Shown here in pieces: positions 7,825 through 15,862 of a stretch of 64,000 bases of DNA (its first letter is position 1; each line of letters starts with the position of its first letter). The translations under genes were made by a program, and so were the position numbers. Source of the DNA: DASZUK01 sp035547695 (lineage in GTDB: Bacteria; Actinomycetota; Acidimicrobiia; Acidimicrobiales; RAAP-2). Under the pieces are notes generated by a model. That model saw nothing but the letters and a program-made list of their open reading frames with translations, ran no database searches and had not been told where the DNA came from. The stretch is taken from contig DASZUK010000008.1 of NCBI GenBank assembly GCA_035547695.1, positions 62,001-126,000 on the forward strand. Direction: 5' to 3'.

Positions 7825-8925
7825 GTGCTGCGGTGGCTGGTCAGCTTCGGGCTGCTCGCCCTGGCCGTCGAGGAGCTGAACGGCCACCGCAGCGAGCTGT
7901 CCGGCCTCGGCACCGTGCTGGGCCAGCTCCGGTGGTGGTGGCTGCCGGTGGCCGTGGCCGCCGAGGCGGCGTCACTGGGGGCGTTCACCATGGTGCAGTA
8001 CCGGCTGCTGGACGCCGGCGGGCTGCAGCCGCGGCGGCGTCCCCTCATGGGGGTCACCCTGGCGTCGCAGGCCATCACCAACTCGTTGCCCGGCGGCCCG
8101 GCCCTGGCGGCGGTGTACGGGTTCCGCTGGTACCGGCGGTTCGGGGCCGACGACGCCCTGGCCGGCTGGGCCCTGGTGGGCAGCGCGGTCACCGCCGCCC
8201 TGGCCCTGGCCCTGGTGGCCAGCGGCGGGCTGGTGCTGGCCACCGAGCAGGGGGCCACGTTGAACCTGATCCCGGTGGTGGCCGGGGTGCTGGTGGTCAC
8301 CCTGGCCATCGGCGCCCTGTTCCTCTACGAGCGCCCGCTGGCCGCGGTGGTCAACTGGGCGGTGCGCACCTCCCACCGGTTGACCGGCCGGCCCCGCGGC
8401 GACCTGGAGGCCCAGATCGAGGGGCTGGTGGCCCGGGTGACGGTGGTCCGCCTGCACCGCCGGCAGGTCCTGGTCGTCGTCGGGTGGGGGCTGCTCAACT
8501 GGCTGGCCGACTGCTCCTGCTTCGCCCTGGCCTTCCTGACCGTCGGGGCCGGCATCCCCTGGAAGGCCCTGCTGCTGGCCTACGGCGCCGGCCAGCTCGC
8601 GGCCAACCTGCCCATCACCCCCGGCGGCCTGGGGGCGGTGGAGGGCAGCATCACCATCGCCCTGGCCTACTTCGGCGGGGTCCACACCGCCGGCATCGAC
8701 GCGGTGTTCATCTACCGGCTCGTAAGCTTCTGGCTGGTCCTGTTGATCGGATGGGCGGCCTGCGGCGGCTTGGCCTGGGGAGTCCGGCGGGGTCGCTGGC
8801 CGCGGCACGCCCTGGCCGCCGCGGTGGCGGTGCACCCCGCAGGGGGGACACCGGTGGACGTCGGTGCCCTCCCGCCCCCGGCCGCCGCCGGCACCGGGTC
8901 ACCGGCGGCGGAGGTGGAGCCATGA
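7825..8925 (+). CDS. Flippase-like/lysylphosphatidylglycerol synthase transmembrane (UPF0104) protein
   Basis: A 366-residue polytopic membrane protein of the LPG-synthase TM domain family (UPF0104/YbhN-like), members of which move or modify lipids. About eight hydrophobic segments are visible. The family signature NSLPGGPALAAVYGFRWY is near residue 75 and PITPGGLGAVEG is near residue 270. The tail after residue 330 is a cytoplasmic Pro/Ala-rich extension. The start is uncertain: the frame stays open to about 7711 without an ATG or GTG, and the codons from 7741 on (GTVEASPDPPP...) look coding, so a rare start such as ATC at 7738 is possible; GTG 7825 is the conservative choice. It overlaps the lipoprotein gene by ATGA, so the two are translationally coupled. 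Confidence 0.8.
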   Translation: MLRWLVSFGLLALAVEELNGHRSELSGLGTVLGQLRWWWLPVAVAAEAASLGAFTMVQYRLLDAGGLQPRRRPLMGVTLASQAITNSLPGGPALAAVYGFRWYRRFGADDALAGWALVGSAVTAALALALVASGGLVLATEQGATLNLIPVVAGVLVVTLAIGALFLYERPLAAVVNWAVRTSHRLTGRPRGDLEAQIEGLVARVTVVRLHRRQVLVVVGWGLLNWLADCSCFALAFLTVGAGIPWKALLLAYGAGQLAANLPITPGGLGAVEGSITIALAYFGGVHTAGIDAVFIYRLVSFWLVLLIGWAACGGLAWGVRRGRWPRHALAAAVAVHPAGGTPVDVGALPPPAAAGTGSPAAEVEP

Positions 8926-9374
8926 GACCGGCGGGTGGTCGGAAGGGGCATCATGCGGCGGTGGCCGCGGTCGTGCTTGCCGCCGCCGCCGTGCTGGCCG
9001 GCTGCACCTCGGTCCGCAACGACCTGGGGACGTCCAACAGCGGCTGCTACGTCGCCCTGCCGGCCGCGTCGGCGGCGGTGGGCGACGTCGGCCGGCTGCT
9101 CGGCGTCCGGCTGGTGGACGTGTCGTCGCTGCCCGCCGACAGCCACCTGCTGTACCGCGCCGCCACCACCGCGCCGGGCCCCACGGTGCAGCGGGTCTGC
9201 CTGGTCGGGTTCGCCGGCCACTTCGAGGCGGCCGGCGTCGGCCGGCCGGTCGGCCGCCCGTCCGGCACCCTGGCCGTGGTGGAGCTGGCCTACCCCGACA
9301 GCCGGTTGCTGGCCACCCTGCTGGTCGGCCGTGACACCCTGCCCTTCGGCCACTCCCACCTGGGCCTGCTGTAG
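8922..9374 (+). CDS. Putative lipoprotein of unknown function
   Basis: A 150-residue protein with a bacterial lipoprotein signal: a charged start (MRPAGGRKGHH), a hydrophobic core and the lipobox LAGC at residues about 24-27. Two further cysteines (SGCYVAL and QRVCLVGF) could form a disulphide in the exported domain. No family was recognised. The ATG overlaps the TGA of the flippase-like gene, so both are made from one transcript, suggesting a joint role at the envelope. The stop at 9374 is followed by GC-rich simple repeats before the convergent CtaG gene. Confidence 0.75.
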   Translation: MRPAGGRKGHHAAVAAVVLAAAAVLAGCTSVRNDLGTSNSGCYVALPAASAAVGDVGRLLGVRLVDVSSLPADSHLLYRAATTAPGPTVQRVCLVGFAGHFEAAGVGRPVGRPSGTLAVVELAYPDSRLLATLLVGRDTLPFGHSHLGLL

Positions 9375-9443
9375 CCATCGGCGGGTGGGCCCGTCGCCCG
9401 TCGCCCGGCGGTCGGCGGTCGGCGGTCGGCCGTCGGCGGTGCG

Positions 9444-9471
9444 GGCTCGGCCGTCCGGGCTCAGCCGTCCG
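9444..9471. repeat. 14-bp tandem duplication spanning the ctaG stop codon
   Basis: Units 9444-9457 and 9458-9471 differ by one base. The change in the second unit (TCGG to TCAG) creates the stop codon of the minus-strand CtaG gene. A (CGGCGGT)n run lies just beside it at about 9406-9440. Confidence 0.7.
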
Positions 9472-10384
9472 GGCGGTCGCCCTCGGGACCGGGGTCCGCA
9501 GCCGGCCCGGCCACGTCGGCCGGCTCGGCCGGGCCGCCGCCGTGCCGGCGTTCGTGGCGGGCCACCCGCTCCAGTTGGCGCTCGACGTCGGCCCACGTCA
9601 ACGGCTCCTCCTCCGGTGCCGGGCCGGACTGCTGGGACCGGGTGATCACCACGAAGGCCACCGTCCACAAGGCGGCGATGGTGCCGAGCTTGGCCACGAA
9701 GCCGGCGATCTGCTGGTCGGCCACCGGGGCCAGACCCAGCACCCGCCCATGGGTGCCGTAGGTCGGGTACAGCGGGTGGTGGGCGAAGATCCACACCACC
9801 GCCAGGAAGCTGGGCACGATGGACTGCGCGATCAGGTACCCTCCCCGCCCCAACGCCGAGGGCCGCGGGGTGCCGGGCAGCCGGAGCAGCACCGGCAGCC
9901 ACAGCACGAACCCGGACGCCAGCACCAGCAGGTCGAGGCCGGCCCGGGCGGCGACCGACGACGACTGGGCGTCGACGGCCCCGGTGGTCAGCGTGCCCAC
10001 CGCCACCGCGGTCACCACCACCACCGCCACCGGCGGCCGGCTGAGCACCCGGACGGCGGCGTCCACCGGGGCCGGCCGGGTGGCGGCCACCACCACCGGC
10101 TGGGGCAGCCCCAACAGGAACAGGGCCGGCGCCGCCACCATCAGCAGCAGCCGCTGCAGCACCAGCGCCACCAGCAGCCAGTGGGCGGCCAGGTCGGCCA
10201 GCGGCCAGCTTGCCGCCACCAGCAGGGTGGCCGCCCCGCCGGCGAACGCCCACACCTGCCGGCGGCCGGCCGCCCAGCCCGGCCGCCGCACCGCGACGGC
10301 GTACCCCACCACCACGGCCACCACCAGTGCCCAGGCCACCGGGTGCGGGTGGAACGACCACGGGGACCCGGACGTCGTCGTCAC
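9461..10384 (-). CDS. CtaG-family cytochrome c oxidase assembly protein
   Basis: A 307-residue membrane protein of the caa3-type CtaG family, linked to maturation of cytochrome c oxidase. It has about seven transmembrane helices. Family features include FHPHPVAWALV near the N-terminus, the HWLLVALVLQRLLLMVAAPALFLLGLP block and the SFLAVVWIFAHHPLYP / VADQQIAGFVAKL block with conserved histidines. The C-terminal 60 residues form a charged cytoplasmic tail (ERVARHERRHGGGP). It starts with GTG at 10384 and is divergent from pafBC. No oxidase subunit gene is in the window. Confidence 0.85.
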   Translation of the reverse strand: MTTTSGSPWSFHPHPVAWALVVAVVVGYAVAVRRPGWAAGRRQVWAFAGGAATLLVAASWPLADLAAHWLLVALVLQRLLLMVAAPALFLLGLPQPVVVAATRPAPVDAAVRVLSRPPVAVVVVTAVAVGTLTTGAVDAQSSSVAARAGLDLLVLASGFVLWLPVLLRLPGTPRPSALGRGGYLIAQSIVPSFLAVVWIFAHHPLYPTYGTHGRVLGLAPVADQQIAGFVAKLGTIAALWTVAFVVITRSQQSGPAPEEEPLTWADVERQLERVARHERRHGGGPAEPADVAGPAADPGPEGDRPDG

Positions 10385-10400
10385 CCCGCCCGTCTGCCCC

Positions 10401-10406
10401 TACGCT
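10401..10406 (+). promoter_or_regulatory. -10 box of pafBC (leaderless)
   Basis: TACGCT, seven bases before ATG 10414. Confidence 0.5.
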
Positions 10407-10413
10407 GACCGCG

Positions 10414-12504
10414 ATGGCCACCCCGGACCGGCTGGAACGGCTGACCGACCTGGTGCTGGTGCTGCTGCACGCCCGCCAACCGATGACCCTGGACGAGATC
10501 GCCCGGGAGGTCCCCGGCTACCCGGCCGCCCACGACGCCAGGCGGCAGGCGTTCGAGCGGGACAAGCGGCTGCTCCGGGACGAGGGGATGCCGGTGCTCA
10601 CCGAGCAGATCGGTGGTCCCGACCAGTACGGGTACCGGATCGACCCGGACGCCTTCTACCTTCCGGACCTCCGGCTGGCGCCGGACGAGCAGGCCGCTCT
10701 GCACCTCGCCGTCGCCGGCGTCCACCTCGGCGATCCTAGTGGCCGGGATGCCCTGTTGAAGCTGGGGGCCACCGGCGCCGGCGAGGCCCGGCCGGTCGCC
10801 GCCCTGGTCCCCCCACCGGCCCTGGTCCCCCTCTTCGACGCCGTCCGCCACCGGGCCGAGGTGGCGTTCGGCTACCGCGGCGACCGCCGACGGGTGGCCC
10901 CGGCGGCGGTCCGGTTTCGGAACGGCCGCTGGTACCTGATCGGTTGGGACCTCGACCGGCAGGCCGCCCGGACCTTCCGGGTGGACCGGGTGGACGGCGT
11001 CCCCGCCCCCGCCGCCCCCGGCAGCGGGCCGGTGCCCGCCGGGTTCGACCCCGCGGCCGAGGCCCCCGAGGAGCCGTGGCGGACCGGCGACGGCGACCCC
11101 GCCGACGTGCTGCTGTGGGTGGACCCCGTCGAGGCCCCCCGGGTGGTCGAAGAGGTGGGCCAGGCCGCCGTCCAGGACCGCCGTCCCGACGGCGCCGCCG
11201 TCCTCCGGCTGGGGGTGTCCAGCACCACCGCCCTCCGGTCCTGGGTGCTCGGCCTCCTCGACCACGCCGAGGTGCTGGAGCCCCCGTCGTTCCGGTCCGA
11301 CCTGGTGTCCTGGTTGGAGGCCGTCGCCGGCGGCCGCTGGGACCCCGCCGTCGCCGCCCTGGACCCCGCCGGCCTGGATTCCGCCGCCCCGGACTCCGGC
11401 GCCCCGGACTCCGCCGTCCTGGACTCCGGCGCCGTGGACCCCACCGGCGGCGCCGCGGCACTGTCCGGTGGGGGTAGGCCGGCCGGTGCCGACGGGGAAC
11501 CGTCGGAGCTGCCGGGGACCGGCGGGCCGGCAGGGCGGCTCCGTGACCCGAGCAGCCGGTTGCGCCGGCTGCTGGCCATCGTGGGTTGGCTGGCCCGGGT
11601 GGGGGAGGCCCCGATCACCGAGATCGCCGGCCGGTTCAACCTGGCCGAGGACGAGGTGGTGCGCGAGCTGGAGCTGGCGGCCTGCTGCGGGGTGCCGCCG
11701 TACTCCCCGGACGCCCTGCTGGAGATCGTGGTCACCGACGAGACGGTACGGGCGTTCCTCCCCGAGGACCTGGCCCGGCCGAGGCGGCTGACCGCGGCCG
11801 AAGGGTTCGCCCTGGCCGCCTCCGCCCGGACCATCCTGGCGGTGCCCGGCGCCGACGAGACCGGGGCCCTGGCCCGGGCGCTGGCCAAGCTGGACGCCGT
11901 CCTCGGTGACCACCAGGGCCTGGTGGTGGACCTCGACGAGCCGTCGTTGCTGGCCGAAGCCCGCCAAGCCGTCGACGACCGGTCGGCGGTGGAGATCGAG
12001 TACCACTCGGCGTCGTCCGACCAGACCACCCTCCGGGTGGTGGAGCCGCTGGAGGTGGTGTCGCTGGACGGGCACTGGTACATGGACGCCTACTGCCACC
12101 GCGCCGCCGGCCTGCGCCGGTTCCGGGTGGACCGGGTCCGCAGCCTCCGGGTGGTCGGCCCCCGGTCGGTCGACGGCCCGGCCCGCGGTGACGGGTCGTC
12201 GGCGTTCGTCCCCGGTCCCGGCGCCGTCACCGTCCGGTTGGCCCTCGGGCCCGACGCCCGGTGGGTGGCCGACACCGTGCCGGTGCTCGACGCCCGGCCC
12301 GCGGCCGGTGGCGCCACCGTGGTCACCCTGGCCGTCGGCGGCCGGGCCTGGCTGGAACGGCTGCTGCTCCAGGTCGGCCCCCACGCCCGGGTGCTCGGCC
12401 CCCCCGACCTCGCCGGCGTGGCCGTCGACGCCGCCCGCCGGGTCCTCCGTCGGTATGCCGGGGCCGACCCCGGAACGCCGGCCGGGGTCGAGCGACAGAG
12501 ATAG
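10414..12504 (+). CDS. pafBC: Fused PafB-PafC WYL-domain DNA-damage regulator
   Basis: A 696-residue protein made of two WYL-domain regulators in tandem. PafB and PafC act together as a transcription activator of the LexA/RecA-independent DNA-damage response in mycobacteria; natural fusions are known in some actinobacteria. Residues 1-320 are PafB-like: a winged helix (LTDLVLVLLHARQPMTLDEIAREVPGY) and a WYL domain with RWYLIGWDLDR. Residues about 370-690 are PafC-like: a second helix-turn-helix (RLLAIVGWLARVGEAPITEIAGRF) and a WYL domain with HWYMDAYCHRAAGLRRFRVDRV. The linker has an imperfect PDSGAPDSA repeat. ATG 10414 follows a -10 box by seven bases. Proteasome (paf/prc) and tat genes, the usual neighbours, are absent. 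Confidence 0.9.
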   Translation: MATPDRLERLTDLVLVLLHARQPMTLDEIAREVPGYPAAHDARRQAFERDKRLLRDEGMPVLTEQIGGPDQYGYRIDPDAFYLPDLRLAPDEQAALHLAVAGVHLGDPSGRDALLKLGATGAGEARPVAALVPPPALVPLFDAVRHRAEVAFGYRGDRRRVAPAAVRFRNGRWYLIGWDLDRQAARTFRVDRVDGVPAPAAPGSGPVPAGFDPAAEAPEEPWRTGDGDPADVLLWVDPVEAPRVVEEVGQAAVQDRRPDGAAVLRLGVSSTTALRSWVLGLLDHAEVLEPPSFRSDLVSWLEAVAGGRWDPAVAALDPAGLDSAAPDSGAPDSAVLDSGAVDPTGGAAALSGGGRPAGADGEPSELPGTGGPAGRLRDPSSRLRRLLAIVGWLARVGEAPITEIAGRFNLAEDEVVRELELAACCGVPPYSPDALLEIVVTDETVRAFLPEDLARPRRLTAAEGFALAASARTILAVPGADETGALARALAKLDAVLGDHQGLVVDLDEPSLLAEARQAVDDRSAVEIEYHSASSDQTTLRVVEPLEVVSLDGHWYMDAYCHRAAGLRRFRVDRVRSLRVVGPRSVDGPARGDGSSAFVPGPGAVTVRLALGPDARWVADTVPVLDARPAAGGATVVTLAVGGRAWLERLLLQVGPHARVLGPPDLAGVAVDAARRVLRRYAGADPGTPAGVERQR

Positions 12505-12542
12505 CATGAAAATGAATGAAAGTCACTGAGGACAGCTAGCAA

Positions 12543-14003
12543 GTGCTCCGGGTGTCGGGCCTGCGGGACCGGACTGGGGCGTACTACCTGGCCGACCTGG
12601 CCGCCGAGCCGGGTGTGGTCCCCGGCGGCCCGGCCGCCTGCTGGGTCGGGGACGGGGCCGCCGGAACGGCCGGTCCGGCCGACCTCGCCGGCCCGGTCGA
12701 CGCCGAGCGGTTGGGGCTGCTGCTGTCCGGCCGGCACCCCCGGTCCGGCCGCCCGCTGGTGGCCCGTCCGGGCCCGGTGGCCGGCTACGACCTGACGTTC
12801 ACCGTGCCCAAGTCGGTCAGCCTGCTGGCCGCCCTGTCCGACCCGGCGGTGGCCGCCGAGGTGGTCGCCGCCCACCGGGAGGCGGTGCAGGCGGCCATGG
12901 ACTACGTCGCCGGCCCCGCCGCCGCCGTCCGCCGGGGTGCCGCCGACCACCGGACCGTGCAGCCGGCCACCGGATTGGCCGGGGCGGCGTTCACCCACGG
13001 GACCAGTCGGGCCGCCGACCCGCACCTGCACACCCACGTGGTGCTGCCCAACGTGGCCCGCGGTCCGGACGGCCGGTGGACCGGGCTGGACAGCCGTGGA
13101 CTGTTCGCCCACGCCGCCGCCGCCGGGCAACTGCACGACGCCGAGCTCCGCCACCGGCTGGCCCGGCGGTTGGGGCTGGCCTGGTCCCGGCATCCCGGCG
13201 GCACCCTGGAGGTGGCCGGGTTCGATCCCGAGGTGGTCGGTGCCTTCTCCGGCCGCCGGGCCCAGATCGCCCAGCACCTGGCCGCGCACGGCGGCGTCTC
13301 GTCCCGCGCCGACCGGGTCGCCTGGGCGGCCACCCGCGACCCGAAGGCCGCCGCGGCCCCCGACCTCCTGCGCCGGTGGTGGGCCGCCCGGGCCGCCGCC
13401 GCCGGCTTCGAGCCGGACCGGCTGCAGGCCGCGCCGTACCGGGCCAGTGCCGCCGGGCCCTCGTACCGGGCCAGTGCCACCGAGCCCCCGGGCCGGGCCG
13501 GTCCCTCCGACCGACCCGTCGTGGACGAGCACCGGTTCGCGGCCGTCCTGGTCCGATCGGTGCACGCCACCGCCGCCCGCCGCGACGTGGTGGCCGCCTG
13601 GGCGTCGTCCCTGGACGGCGGCGCCCCCGCACCGGACGTCCTGCGGTGCGTCGACGCCCTGTCCCCGTGGCCGGCCGCCGTCGGCGCGGCCGAGCCCCGC
13701 CGAGCCGTGGCCGGGTTGGTGCCCGACGGCCACCTGCTGGCCGCCCTCGGCCCCCGCCCCGGCCGGCCCGACCAGTTGGCGGCCTGGCGATCGGCGGCCG
13801 CCGACATCGACCGGTACCGGGCCCGCTGGGACGTCGCCGACGTCGTGCACCCGCTGGGGGACGACCGCCAACGGTCCCGGATGCCGGCCCGGCAGTTGGC
13901 CGACCACCTCGCGGTGTCCCGACGGGTGGCCGACGCCCGGCGGCTGCTCGGGCGGGACGCCGGACGGCACGTCGACGGTCCCGAGCTCCGGCTCGGTCGG
14001 TGA
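12543..14003 (+). CDS. MobF/TrwC-type relaxase (no helicase domain)
   Basis: A 486-residue protein with the TrwC relaxase fold, which nicks oriT and carries the strand in conjugation. Tandem N-terminal tyrosines Y14-Y15 match the catalytic Tyr position. GYDLTFTVPKSVSLLAAL follows, and the metal-binding three-histidine motif HLHTH is at residues 161-165, followed by VVLPN. TrwC/TraI proteins normally continue into a helicase of about 500-1000 residues; here residues after about 300 show no Walker motifs, only a variable tail, so it is a relaxase-only form. GTG 12543 has a weak GAGGAC ribosome site. It converges on the coupling-protein gene, four bases away. This pair looks like a degenerate or minimal mobilisation module. 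Confidence 0.85.
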   Translation: MLRVSGLRDRTGAYYLADLAAEPGVVPGGPAACWVGDGAAGTAGPADLAGPVDAERLGLLLSGRHPRSGRPLVARPGPVAGYDLTFTVPKSVSLLAALSDPAVAAEVVAAHREAVQAAMDYVAGPAAAVRRGAADHRTVQPATGLAGAAFTHGTSRAADPHLHTHVVLPNVARGPDGRWTGLDSRGLFAHAAAAGQLHDAELRHRLARRLGLAWSRHPGGTLEVAGFDPEVVGAFSGRRAQIAQHLAAHGGVSSRADRVAWAATRDPKAAAAPDLLRRWWAARAAAAGFEPDRLQAAPYRASAAGPSYRASATEPPGRAGPSDRPVVDEHRFAAVLVRSVHATAARRDVVAAWASSLDGGAPAPDVLRCVDALSPWPAAVGAAEPRRAVAGLVPDGHLLAALGPRPGRPDQLAAWRSAAADIDRYRARWDVADVVHPLGDDRQRSRMPARQLADHLAVSRRVADARRLLGRDAGRHVDGPELRLGR

Positions 14004-14007
14004 CCGG

Positions 14008-15510
14008 TCAGCGCTCCCGGCCACGGTCCGGCGCCACCGCCGGCGTTCGGGTACGGTCCGGCGCCACCGCCGGTTCCCGGCCACGGTCCGGGGCCATCGC
14101 CGGTTCCCGGCCACGGTCCGGGGCCAGCAGGTCGCGCCACGGCTGGCACCGGTAGGCCGGGGTCAGGCCGACCCAGCCGATCCGGTTGCGGGCGTCCACG
14201 GCCAGCGCGGCACCGTCGGCGCCGCGGGCGATGTCGTCCACGGCCAGCCGGCGGCGGAAGGTGGTGGACACCGTCGTCGACGGCACCGCCCAACGGCCCG
14301 GCCCGCGGGCCACGGTGCGGGTCGGCACCTCCACCTCGCCGGCCAGCGCGGACAGGGCGTCGAGGGTGGGCAGGTCGGCGATGCCGGGCAGCACCAGGGT
14401 GGTGCCGAACAGCGACAGGAAGGCGTCGCCGTGCCGGCCCCAGCGGGCCCGGGCCTGCGACAGGTCCTGCAGGCAGGTCAGCGCCAGCAGTCCCTGCCCG
14501 GCACCCTCGGTCACCAACTGCGGCAGGTCCGGGATCGGGGAGATGTTGGCGGCCTCGTCCAGCGCCAGTACCACCGGCGGCGTCCGCCGCCCGGCGGCCG
14601 CCCGGCGGTAGGCGGCGTCGCGGACGTCGCCCAGCATCCCCACCACCAACGGCGCCAGCAACTGTTGGGCCCGGCCGGTCGCGCAGACGTACAGGGTGCC
14701 GGGGCCGTCGCAGAAGGCGTCGGCGTCCAGGAACGGCGGCTCCGTCGACGACAGCGCCGGCGCCGACCGGTAGGCGGCCAGCGCGCCGGAGGCGGTGGAC
14801 CAGATGCCGGACTGCTCACGGCCGTCGGTGGTCAGGATGCCGGCCAGCAGGTCCGTCGCCGGTCCCGTTTCCGGTCCCCGGTCACCGAGCACGGCCAACG
14901 CGTCGGCACCGTCGTGGCGGTCCACCCAGTGGAGCACCGTGGCCATCGACCGCCGGTCCAGCGCCGCGGCGTGCAGCAGCGGCGCGAGCAGCGCCACCGC
15001 CCGCTCCGACCAGTGGTCGCCCGCCGTCGCCGTCACCGCCGCCGACGACCGCACCGCGTGGGCCGTCCGCACCATGGCGTCCGCGGTGGCCAACGCGCCG
15101 TCCCACCGGTCGCCGTTGTTCACCGGCGACCACCCGATCCGGTGCACGCCGCTCGGTGGATCGACCGTGCCGCTGGGGTCGTAGAGGAACGTCCAGCCGC
15201 GCGCCGACCGTGCCGTCGCGGTGGCCTGCAACACGTCCGGTTTGGTCGACGTCGACACCACGGCCCCAGGCGCGGCAAGGACATTGGGCACCACGAGGCT
15301 CGACGTCTTGCCGGACCGCGACGGGCCCAACACCAACACCGACTGCTCCGCACCGGCCCATGCCCAACCGTCACCGGCAGCGCCGAGGTAGAGGCCCGGC
15401 CACTGCGCCGGTTGCCGCGCCGACCACCGTTCCGACCACTGTGCCGACCACCGCGACGGTGGTGTCGTCGTCACGGTGCGCGTCGCCGTCGACGTCGCGT
15501 GCAGACGCAT
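14008..15510 (-). CDS. VirD4/TraG-type conjugative coupling ATPase
   Basis: A 500-residue type IV coupling protein, which docks relaxase-DNA to a secretion channel. The Walker A motif GPSRSGKT is at residues 62-69; Walker B VVLALDEAANI has its acidic pair at 318-319; the downstream GLLALTCLQDLSQARARWG matches the family's sensor region. No strong transmembrane helices are seen before Walker A, so it resembles soluble TraG-like forms. The C-terminus ends in about four copies of a 10-residue repeat (APDRGREPAV). ATG 15510 gives the normal start; the frame stays open to 15825, but that extension has no family features. It faces the relaxase gene, supporting a mobilisation function. Confidence 0.85.
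   Translation of the reverse strand: MRLHATSTATRTVTTTPPSRWSAQWSERWSARQPAQWPGLYLGAAGDGWAWAGAEQSVLVLGPSRSGKTSSLVVPNVLAAPGAVVSTSTKPDVLQATATARSARGWTFLYDPSGTVDPPSGVHRIGWSPVNNGDRWDGALATADAMVRTAHAVRSSAAVTATAGDHWSERAVALLAPLLHAAALDRRSMATVLHWVDRHDGADALAVLGDRGPETGPATDLLAGILTTDGREQSGIWSTASGALAAYRSAPALSSTEPPFLDADAFCDGPGTLYVCATGRAQQLLAPLVVGMLGDVRDAAYRRAAAGRRTPPVVLALDEAANISPIPDLPQLVTEGAGQGLLALTCLQDLSQARARWGRHGDAFLSLFGTTLVLPGIADLPTLDALSALAGEVEVPTRTVARGPGRWAVPSTTVSTTFRRRLAVDDIARGADGAALAVDARNRIGWVGLTPAYRCQPWRDLLAPDRGREPAMAPDRGREPAVAPDRTRTPAVAPDRGRER
14010..14128. repeat. 30-bp tandem repeat encoding the coupling protein's C-terminal tail
   Basis: About four imperfect 30-base units built around CGGCCACGGTCCGG encode the repeated 10-residue sequence APDRGREPAV at the end of the minus-strand coupling protein. 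Confidence 0.75.
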
Positions 15511-15862
15511 CGCGCCGGACGATGCTTGACCTTGGCGCGGAAACCAACTGTGATTGTAAGGAACTCGAAACGCAACGAGGAACGATCGATGCGGATGCAA
15601 GCCCGCGGAAGGCGTTGGTGAGGTCGCTCGGCCATCACAATCAACGGTCTTCCGCAGTGTGCGTATCGCGACGCTTCGATGCGGATCGAGGAAGCAGAGG
15701 ACCACACCGGTCGGCGTTCGGACCGTATGTCGAACCGTCGGGCCGGCCGGGGTGGTTGGAACCAACAGACAACGGAACGGTGAAGCAATGCGGATGCCGG
15801 CACGTCCGGTCGGCCGCAGGCTCACCTCGAGTCAGTACTGACACTCCTAGGGAGGTGCACCT
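15511..15862. other. 352-base non-coding region between coupling-protein and H1-like genes
   Basis: No convincing gene. The base composition is visibly less GC-rich than its surroundings. It holds a plus-strand promoter candidate (TTGACC and TGTGAT, 17 bases apart, about 15526-15554), three copies of ATGCGGAT (about 15589, 15679, 15788) and a perfect 12-bp palindrome at 15831-15842. It would form a leader of about 300 nt for the H1-like gene if the candidate promoter is used. An oriT for the adjacent mobilisation genes is another possibility. I do not recognise a known RNA family. Confidence 0.5.
15831..15842. promoter_or_regulatory. Perfect palindrome upstream of the H1-like gene
   Basis: GTCAGTACTGAC is self-complementary and ends seven bases before the ribosome site AGGGAGGT (15849-15856). 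It is a candidate operator or RNA hairpin. Confidence 0.45.

Noticed and set aside
15511..15825. A 105-residue N-terminal extension of the coupling protein
   Set aside because: No family features and lower GC than coding sequence; the region looks intergenic.
15511..15862. Possible RNase P RNA, tmRNA or SRP RNA
   Set aside because: The conserved cores of these RNAs (for example the RNase P GAGGAAAGTCC segment or a tmRNA-like end) are not present on either strand.
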